This document shows, piece by piece, positions 7,430-12,419 of a DNA stretch of 12,419 nucleotides. The position numbers and the translations under genes were made by a program. Source of the stretch: Microcoleaceae cyanobacterium UBA11344 (GTDB lineage Bacteria > Cyanobacteriota > Cyanobacteriia > Cyanobacteriales > Microcoleaceae); NCBI GenBank assembly GCA_003483675.1, contig DMYK01000449.1:1-12419 (forward strand). The letters run 5' to 3'. Within the stretch, counting starts at the first letter, position 1. Each line of letters begins with the position of its first letter. Below the pieces are notes generated by a model. It made no database searches, was not told the DNA's origin, and was given only the letters and a program-made list of their open reading frames with translations.

Positions 7430-8524
7430 ATGAAAACTTTACTCAGGTTGCTTCTAAAAAGTCAGCACCAACGAAACCGCTCCGGGCCAGCTCAAACAGA
7501 AAAAGGCATGACTCTCGTCGAGCTATTAGTCGGCTCGATTATGGCATTTCTGATCATTACGCCGATGCTCACCTTTGTAGTGGATATGCTGAATACCGAC
7601 AGGAGAGAACAAGTCAAATCAAACACCGAGCAAGATATTCAGGCCGCCGCTGATTTCATCTCCCAAGATTTGAGTCAAGCTATTTATATTTACGATAATA
7701 ATCCCGCTACTACCAGCACTCCCACCACTACTCCTACAGGCATCCCTGCTATCAGAAGTCAACTTCCTGCTCCTGCTAATGGAACTCCAATCCTCGTATT
7801 TTGGAAGCAGCAACCGAGGAAAAATTCTATTCCTTATAACCCAAAAGTTGCTGAGACGGTAAAACCAAAAACCTGCGATACTAACCCTGGTAAATGCGAC
7901 GACACCTATGTACTTTCATTAGTTGCTTACTACCAGTTTAAAGAAACTGATCCTAATTCTATTTGGTGTCAGCCTTCAGGAGGAACTTGTCCTACCCGCA
8001 TTGCTCGCTACGAAATTACGGATGGAATCAGAAACCCTAACGCGGCAAGTATTGCAGATCTTTACTACAGTGATACTGAAACAAAAGACACTCAACGACG
8101 AGATCCAGCTTTTAATCCAGACTTTGACTTTACTAAGCCCACGGTAAATGTAACTGTTCCGACGGAACTGACAAAGCCTCAATCCGGGGCAACCAAGCCC
8201 CAGGTACTGGTTAACTACATCGACCACACTAAAAACTCGGATACGGCATTGCTAGGAACTGAATGCCGGACTGCTCTTGGTAATCCTATCGACCAAAGAA
8301 CTGCAACACCAATCGGAGAAACAACCCTAAAAGTAACCGATACAGAAGGTATAAATAGCTTCTATGCTTGTGTTAATACAGAGAAAAACATAGCCAGAGT
8401 AACAATCAGGGGAAATAGCCTGCGCCGCATTCAAGCCAACGATGCTGATTTCAAAACCACCAGTTCGGCATTTTTCCCAATAACAACAGTGCAAGTAAAA
8501 GGTCTCGGTGGGTATGGAAAATAA
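7430..8524 (+). CDS. hpsC: HpsC-like pseudopilin (GspJ/PilW-like)
   Basis: From the ATG at 7430 the protein has 364 residues. The frame stays open upstream to a TTG at 7409, but the Shine-Dalgarno fits the ATG. The prepilin junction is G26|MTLVELL, with Glu31 at mature position 5 and a hydrophobic helix to about residue 53. It is followed by EQDIQAAADFISQDLSQAI, a helical region typical of GspJ/PilW-type minor pseudopilins. A Pro/Thr-rich linker (about 90-116) separates this from a C-terminal domain with scattered Cys. It lies 59 bases downstream of hpsB. As in type II secretion and type IV pilus minor-pilin operons, a GspI-like gene is next to a GspJ-like one. The protein should insert in the cytoplasmic membrane and join a pseudopilus tip. 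The hpsC symbol rests on motif and order. Confidence 0.82.
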   Translation: MKTLLRLLLKSQHQRNRSGPAQTEKGMTLVELLVGSIMAFLIITPMLTFVVDMLNTDRREQVKSNTEQDIQAAADFISQDLSQAIYIYDNNPATTSTPTTTPTGIPAIRSQLPAPANGTPILVFWKQQPRKNSIPYNPKVAETVKPKTCDTNPGKCDDTYVLSLVAYYQFKETDPNSIWCQPSGGTCPTRIARYEITDGIRNPNAASIADLYYSDTETKDTQRRDPAFNPDFDFTKPTVNVTVPTELTKPQSGATKPQVLVNYIDHTKNSDTALLGTECRTALGNPIDQRTATPIGETTLKVTDTEGINSFYACVNTEKNIARVTIRGNSLRRIQANDADFKTTSSAFFPITTVQVKGLGGYGK

Positions 8525-8571
8525 CTGATGTCTGAGACTGATTTCCGAATCGCGCCACTAGCAGATCACAC

Positions 8572-8578
8572 AGGAGAG
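8572..8578 (+). promoter_or_regulatory. Shine-Dalgarno site of the first GspH/FimT-type gene
   Basis: AGGAGAG sits four bases before the ATG at 8583 and is among the strongest ribosome sites in the window. Confidence 0.7.
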
Positions 8579-8582
8579 TAAA

Positions 8583-9200
8583 ATGAAAATCCCAATATTA
8601 TTAAAAGTCTTGCAGAATTCTAAGACTAGCAACCCGCAATTTCCAACATCCAGAAAGGGCGATGAGGGGTTCTCTCTTCTAGAAATGATGATGATAGTGT
8701 TGATCATAGGTATACTAACCTCGATCGCCGTTCCCGGTTGGCTGGCATTCATCAATAATCAAAGAGTTCGCACTGTGAACGATCGCGTTTTCCAAACCTT
8801 GCGAAGTGCACAAAGCGAAGCAAAGCGAAATAAGCGCAATATCACAGTTACATTTAATCCTACTCCGGCTACTGACCCGCCAACAGTTACGTTTATCCCG
8901 CCACTAGCTACGGGTGGTAGTACCCAGACGTTAGATGTCGGCGGCGAAATTAAAAAAGGCACTATTGCGCTTTCAACGAATGTAACTGCTTCTGTTGTTG
9001 ATGTTGATCTTCCTCTAAACTCGATCGTTTTTGACTATCAGGGGAACGTGAAAAAACTTCCCCCTGATAAATCAGTAACTCCAAACGTTAATAGATTTGT
9101 AGTCACAGTTGTTCCTGCTAGTGGCGGTGCGAAAAAGTGTGTAATTGTCGAAACTCTCCTAGGAGGAATGAGAACAGATGAAGGCGCAGCTTGTAACTAG
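8583..9200 (+). CDS. GspH/FimT-type pseudopilin (possible HpsD)
   Basis: A 205-residue minor pseudopilin with a 29-residue leader, junction G29|FSLLEMM and Glu34 at mature position 5. The helix runs to about residue 57 (IVLIIGILTSIAVPGWLAF). It continues INNQRVRTVNDRVFQTLRSAQSEAKRNK, which is characteristic of GspH/FimT proteins: an Arg-Ser-x-x-x-x-x-Ala-Lys-Arg segment. The C-terminal beta domain has a FDYQGNV turn (150-156) and a CVIVETLLGG strand, with Cys186 and Cys204 placed to form a disulfide. It lies 58 bases after hpsC in the same direction, so it probably belongs to the same transcript. Its place fits hpsD of the Nostoc locus, which I recall as a pseudopilin gene, but I leave the symbol blank because GspH proteins are hard to tell apart. 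Confidence 0.85.
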   Translation: MKIPILLKVLQNSKTSNPQFPTSRKGDEGFSLLEMMMIVLIIGILTSIAVPGWLAFINNQRVRTVNDRVFQTLRSAQSEAKRNKRNITVTFNPTPATDPPTVTFIPPLATGGSTQTLDVGGEIKKGTIALSTNVTASVVDVDLPLNSIVFDYQGNVKKLPPDKSVTPNVNRFVVTVVPASGGAKKCVIVETLLGGMRTDEGAACN

Positions 9201-9645
9201 CCCCGCAGATATTTTTGAATCTCTAACATCAATTCCGCGTCAGTCCTGAATTGTTAAGATATATTAACTTAAATTATTTTATATTGCAAATCCAATCAAA
9301 ACAGACAAACTATGCTACTAGAACTAAAACAAATAATCGTCTAACCAGGAAATCAACTATTGACGTCAATCAAGCAAAATAGCCAGTAGAAACCTCGCGA
9401 TGAAAGTGGGGTGGGGTAGGCACCGAAACATTACCCCTACAAAACCCTGGTTTTCCATATTCATTGCTCCAAAATGCGATCGATCCCTCACAAACATGAT
9501 CCACATCGAAAGTGCGATCGGGCATTTTCCCAAATTTTTATGTAAATACCGATCTATACAAAAACCAAATTTAGCACTTAAAATAAACCTAATACAAAAT
9601 AGCTACCATAACTTTTTTTAAACCCAAACATTTAGGTGCATCCAA
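9201..9645. other. Gap between the two GspH/FimT-type genes
   Basis: I find no convincing gene in these 445 bases. The first part (9241-9300) is very A/T-rich; TTGTTA (9251-9256) and TATTTT (9275-9280), 18 bases apart, form a weak promoter-like pair. G-rich GTGGGGTGGGGTAGG (about 9406-9420) is followed by ATTACCCCTAC, allowing a poor hairpin. A 73-codon open frame at 9400-9621 has no ribosome site and no recognisable protein features. The gap breaks the tight spacing seen from hpsA to 9200, so the next gene may have its own promoter. Confidence 0.5.
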
Positions 9646-10284
9646 ATGTCAACAAATAAACTGCTCACAAGCATAGCAACTGCATCGGCGGCCGGTTTTA
9701 CAATGCTTGAAACATTAATAATCGTCTTAATCATCGGAATATTCAGCGCCCTCGTCGCCCCAAGCTGGCTAATGTTCATTAACAACCACCGTTTAAAAGT
9801 GTCGATCGATCGAGTTTATTGGGCAATGGAAATGGCCCGCAGCAACGCCAAGCGCGACAAAATTTCATGGCAAGCCAGCTTCAAACAAGTCGGAGAAACA
9901 GTACAAATAGCAGTTCACAAATCAGACATTTCCCCAGCCCAAGTACCCGCAGGCGAATGGAAAAGCTTAGAGCCCCAAATTCTGATAAATACAGCTATAA
10001 ACGACAAAGGAGAGTCTGAAACAACACTACTCCCAATCAATGAGCAAAATGAACACAAAGAAAATGGAACAATTCGGCGAGCCCTATTCAATTTCCAAGG
10101 TTGCCCAGTGTATAAAGTCAGTGACGAATGCGGCCTAACAAATTATCGAGCAAAAGGAAGGCTAACACTATCTCATCCTAATCTTCCAAATGGCGATCGA
10201 TGCGTCATTATTTCTACAATTTTAGGACATAAACGCATGGGTGAAAGACACAAGAAAGCTGAAGACAAAAGATATTGTTATTGA
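9646..10284 (+). CDS. Second GspH/FimT-type pseudopilin, diverged paralogue
   Basis: A 212-residue minor pseudopilin with a short 17-residue leader, junction G17|FTMLETL and Glu22 at mature position 5. It parallels the protein at 8583-9200: IVLIIGI in the helix, WLxFINNxR (41-49), DRV and ARSNAKRDK in the following helix, FNFQG (149-152) and CVIxxTxLG (from Cys186) near the end. Outside these positions the two differ strongly, so the duplication is old. It has extra Cys at 153, 162 and 211 and a Lys/Arg-rich tail (HKRMGERHKKAEDKR). AGGTG (9634-9638) precedes the ATG by 7 bases. It lies 445 bases after the other copy and may be expressed separately. It probably forms an alternative subunit of the same pseudopilus; this is inferred. 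Confidence 0.82.
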   Translation: MSTNKLLTSIATASAAGFTMLETLIIVLIIGIFSALVAPSWLMFINNHRLKVSIDRVYWAMEMARSNAKRDKISWQASFKQVGETVQIAVHKSDISPAQVPAGEWKSLEPQILINTAINDKGESETTLLPINEQNEHKENGTIRRALFNFQGCPVYKVSDECGLTNYRAKGRLTLSHPNLPNGDRCVIISTILGHKRMGERHKKAEDKRYCY

Positions 10285-10333
10285 CACTAATGGTGAATAA
10301 GACCCACCCCTAGGGCGTGTTTTCAAACCCGGA

Positions 10334-10414
10334 GATCCCCCCTAGCCCCCCTTAAGAAGGGGGGGACAGGAGTATTCTCAAAGTCCCCCTTCTTAAGGGG
10401 GATTTAGGGGGATC
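10334..10414. repeat. Large imperfect palindrome between convergent genes
   Basis: The left arm (10334-10367) and right arm (10383-10414) are near reverse complements around a 15-base centre. Both carry GATCCCCC at the outer end, a TTAAGAAGGGGG-type core and GAC/GTC at the inner end, with only a few mismatches and one or two bases of length difference. Such C-rich/G-rich palindromes with a TTAAG core are familiar from intergenic DNA of filamentous cyanobacteria. Lying between two convergent genes, it could also act as a two-way transcription terminator, although no T-tract follows. Confidence 0.75.
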
Positions 10415-10511
10415 TAGACTCGACTGTGAACTAGATTTCTCAAGGCTTTCAGGCTTAAGTTGACACCTATGGGCAGTGCCGTTTCCCTACAAATCGGGCA
10501 ATTTCATCAAC

Positions 10512-12392
10512 CTATTTCTTGCTTGGTGGAATCTTCTCAATACTAATCAGCGCCTCCATCACCGACTCCACAATCGGCCCCGCCACAGTCCCCCCCGAAC
10601 CCCCTTTCGGCTCATCAATCACCGCCAAAACCACATACCGAGGATCATTCACAGGCATAATCCCCACAAAGCTAGTAATTATCGCCTTAGAATAACCACC
10701 ACCACCAGCATTAGCTTTTTGAGCCGTACCCGTTTTCCCCGCAATCCGATAGCCGGGAATTTGTGCAGCTTTCCCCGTACCTCCATCAACAACACTTTCC
10801 ATCATTTCTAAAACTTGCTTAGTAGTCTCCGGCGAAAAAACTTGCTTCGCTACAGCCCTCGGAAGCTTCCAATAAGCTTGGCCTTCCCGATCGAAAAGTC
10901 CCCGCACAACGTGAGGAGTTACTAACTTGCCACCGTTTGCCAAAGCCCCATTAAGCTGCACCAATTGAATCGGAGTGATTGAAAAACCTTGACCAAAAGC
11001 AGTAGTAGCAACTTCCACCGGAGAATTAATAAATTGCTCTCGATTTTTGAGCTGACTGGTTACTTCAAAAGGTAAATCTGTTCCCGCACTTTGTCCCAGT
11101 CCCAGTTTTTCTAAAGCTTGATAGTAAAGAGAAGGTTTCATGGTGCTCATAATGTGAACCATCCCCACATTACTAGAATGTTTCAAAATATCTGTCACCG
11201 TCGAAGGGCCGCGCGCCCCTGCCGATCGGTAATCGGCATTTTGAATAGTCCAGGGATTCATGTAAATCCGACCTTCGTCGTTAAATACACTATCACGTTT
11301 GATGGCACCCGCTTCTAGGGCGATCGCCACATTAATCGCTTTAAAAGTCGAACCAGGTTCGTAAACATCAGTTACAGCCCAATTTTTATAACGTTCCAAA
11401 CCAAAATTAAAATACTTATTCGGGTCATAAGAAGGTTCCGCCACCATCGACAGCAACTCCCCATTACGGGCATCCATCACAATCACCGTGCCCCGCTTCG
11501 CCTCGTATTTCTCCATTTTTTCCTTGAGAGCAATCCGCGCCGCCCGCTGCAAACGGCTGTCGATCGTCAATTGCAATTTCAAGTCATCCAATTGGACAAA
11601 TCCCGCCGACAGTCCATCGGGAACCCAATTCCCATCGATCGACTTGCTATATTGAATCGACGGCATCGATCGTTCCAACAAATTCTGCTGGCTGTATTCT
11701 ACCCCTGCTTGCCCCTTCCGCTCCTCATCCACATAACCAAGGACATCGGCCACCAATTCCTGCTGCGGGTAAAAACGCTGCTGCTGTCGCACCAACTCCA
11801 AGCCATCCACCAGACTATCTTTAATTTGCATCCTACCCACTCGATCGGCAACTTCTTGAGGTAGCCAATCAGCAAGTTTAATCCCGCTTTCGGCCAGGTT
11901 GAAATTTTGCAGCAATTCAGTTTCCGCCGTATTCCCCGCCCTAACTTTGATGGGGAGCATGGGAGCCAATTTAGCCGCGATTTCCGCCTTTGTGTGCTTG
12001 AATAACTTCGGGTGAGCGTAGAGCGTGTACACCTGTCTGTCGATCGCCAAAACATTCCCGTTGCGGTCAATAATCGGGCGTCTCGGCACAAACGGCTTAG
12101 TTTTGCTAGTTTGCTGCTCCTGGGCCTGTTTTTGCAGCGCGGGAGCTCGCGTCACCTGCAAATAAAGCAAATTCACAGCCAGCCCCAGCCCCCCCAGCAT
12201 CAACACCGCCCACACAGCCCACAACCGGAACTTGTTAGGTTTTAAGCGCTGCGACGGCCGTTTGGGCCGCCTGCTAGGGTTCCCGGAAACAGACCTGTTC
12301 CTTGGTTTAGCCCAGTTCGTCCGATCGTCCTGCTGTTTTGGACCTTTCGTGTTCGGCGATCGGTAGCGGTCAAAACGGGGGTCATAGCTCAT
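10512..12392 (-). CDS. ftsI: FtsI-type class B penicillin-binding protein (septal peptidoglycan transpeptidase)
   Basis: A 626-residue class B penicillin-binding protein that cross-links peptidoglycan, most likely at the division septum with FtsW. It has a basic, disordered cytoplasmic tail (1-55), one membrane anchor (about 56-79, FRLWAVWAVLMLGGLGLAV), a PBP dimerisation region (about 100-250, opening RRPIIDRNGNVLA) and the transpeptidase domain (about 300-610). All three active-site motifs are intact: STFK (348-351, nucleophile Ser348), SSN (406-408) and KTGT (553-556). I see no PASTA repeats. The ATG at 12390-12392 lacks a clear Shine-Dalgarno and is preceded by a tandem repeat, so a slightly different start is possible. 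The gene converges on the pseudopilin block, and nothing ties it functionally to that block. FtsI is preferred over the elongation protein PBP2 (MrdA) from the RGxIxDRxG and GQG[FY]SITPIQL features, but the two are related. Confidence 0.9.
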   Translation of the reverse strand: MSYDPRFDRYRSPNTKGPKQQDDRTNWAKPRNRSVSGNPSRRPKRPSQRLKPNKFRLWAVWAVLMLGGLGLAVNLLYLQVTRAPALQKQAQEQQTSKTKPFVPRRPIIDRNGNVLAIDRQVYTLYAHPKLFKHTKAEIAAKLAPMLPIKVRAGNTAETELLQNFNLAESGIKLADWLPQEVADRVGRMQIKDSLVDGLELVRQQQRFYPQQELVADVLGYVDEERKGQAGVEYSQQNLLERSMPSIQYSKSIDGNWVPDGLSAGFVQLDDLKLQLTIDSRLQRAARIALKEKMEKYEAKRGTVIVMDARNGELLSMVAEPSYDPNKYFNFGLERYKNWAVTDVYEPGSTFKAINVAIALEAGAIKRDSVFNDEGRIYMNPWTIQNADYRSAGARGPSTVTDILKHSSNVGMVHIMSTMKPSLYYQALEKLGLGQSAGTDLPFEVTSQLKNREQFINSPVEVATTAFGQGFSITPIQLVQLNGALANGGKLVTPHVVRGLFDREGQAYWKLPRAVAKQVFSPETTKQVLEMMESVVDGGTGKAAQIPGYRIAGKTGTAQKANAGGGGYSKAIITSFVGIMPVNDPRYVVLAVIDEPKGGSGGTVAGPIVESVMEALISIEKIPPSKK

Positions 12393-12394
12393 AA

Positions 12395-12419
12395 GTTAGT
12401 AGTCAGTAGTCAGTAGTCA
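12395..12419. repeat. Short tandem heptamer repeat upstream of ftsI
   Basis: GTTAGTA is followed by two GTCAGTA units and a partial GTCA, reaching the end of the window, so the true copy number is unknown. Heptamer tandem repeats between genes (STRR sequences) are well known in filamentous cyanobacteria. It occupies the place where the ftsI ribosome site would be expected. Confidence 0.7.

Noticed and set aside
9400..9621. Small 73-codon open frame in the gap between the two GspH-type genes
   Set aside because: No ribosome site, no recognisable protein character, and it starts in G-rich repeat-like DNA.

Overview
The window most likely comes from a filamentous, motile cyanobacterium (Oscillatoriales-like, e.g. 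the Microcoleus/Oscillatoria/Phormidium group; the genus is a guess). Evidence: at least seven copies of the cyanobacterial HIP1 octamer GCGATCGC, where chance predicts about 0.2 in 12.4 kb; a Uma2-family gene; several intergenic repeats of the kind common in cyanobacteria; and a gene block resembling the hormogonium polysaccharide (hps) pseudopilin genes known from Nostoc punctiforme.

Layout. The left edge (1-1001) reads leftward: the start of a sulfotransferase gene that runs off the window, preceded by a Uma2-family (DUF820) gene. The Uma2 gene is bracketed by a repeat whose two blocks occur in inverted orientation and in swapped order. A 634-base gene-free stretch (1002-1635) holds more repeats and must contain the hpsA promoter. 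A rightward block follows: hpsA (1636-6669, 1677 aa), hpsB (6672-7370), hpsC (7430-8524) and a GspH/FimT-type pseudopilin (8583-9200), all closely spaced and probably co-transcribed. After a 445-base gap comes a second, diverged GspH/FimT-type pseudopilin (9646-10284). A large imperfect palindrome (10334-10414) lies between this gene and a convergent ftsI-type penicillin-binding protein gene (10512-12392, leftward). The window ends in a heptamer tandem repeat just upstream of ftsI.

How the genes may work together. Five consecutive rightward genes encode proteins with a prepilin-like N-terminus: a Gly followed by a hydrophobic segment, with Glu at mature position 5 in four of them. The exception is HpsA, which has Thr at position 5, a PilX-like N-terminal helix, two EF-hand-like calcium loops and a very large exported part. 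By analogy with GspH-I-J-K of type II secretion and FimU-PilV-PilW-PilX-PilY1 of type IV pili, I infer that these genes encode a minor-pseudopilin tip or priming complex for a type IV-pilus-like machine linked to polysaccharide export and gliding. The glycosyltransferase part of the known hps locus is not in this window. The sulfotransferase next door could modify a polysaccharide, but its acceptor cannot be read from sequence. The ftsI gene (septal peptidoglycan synthesis) looks unrelated.
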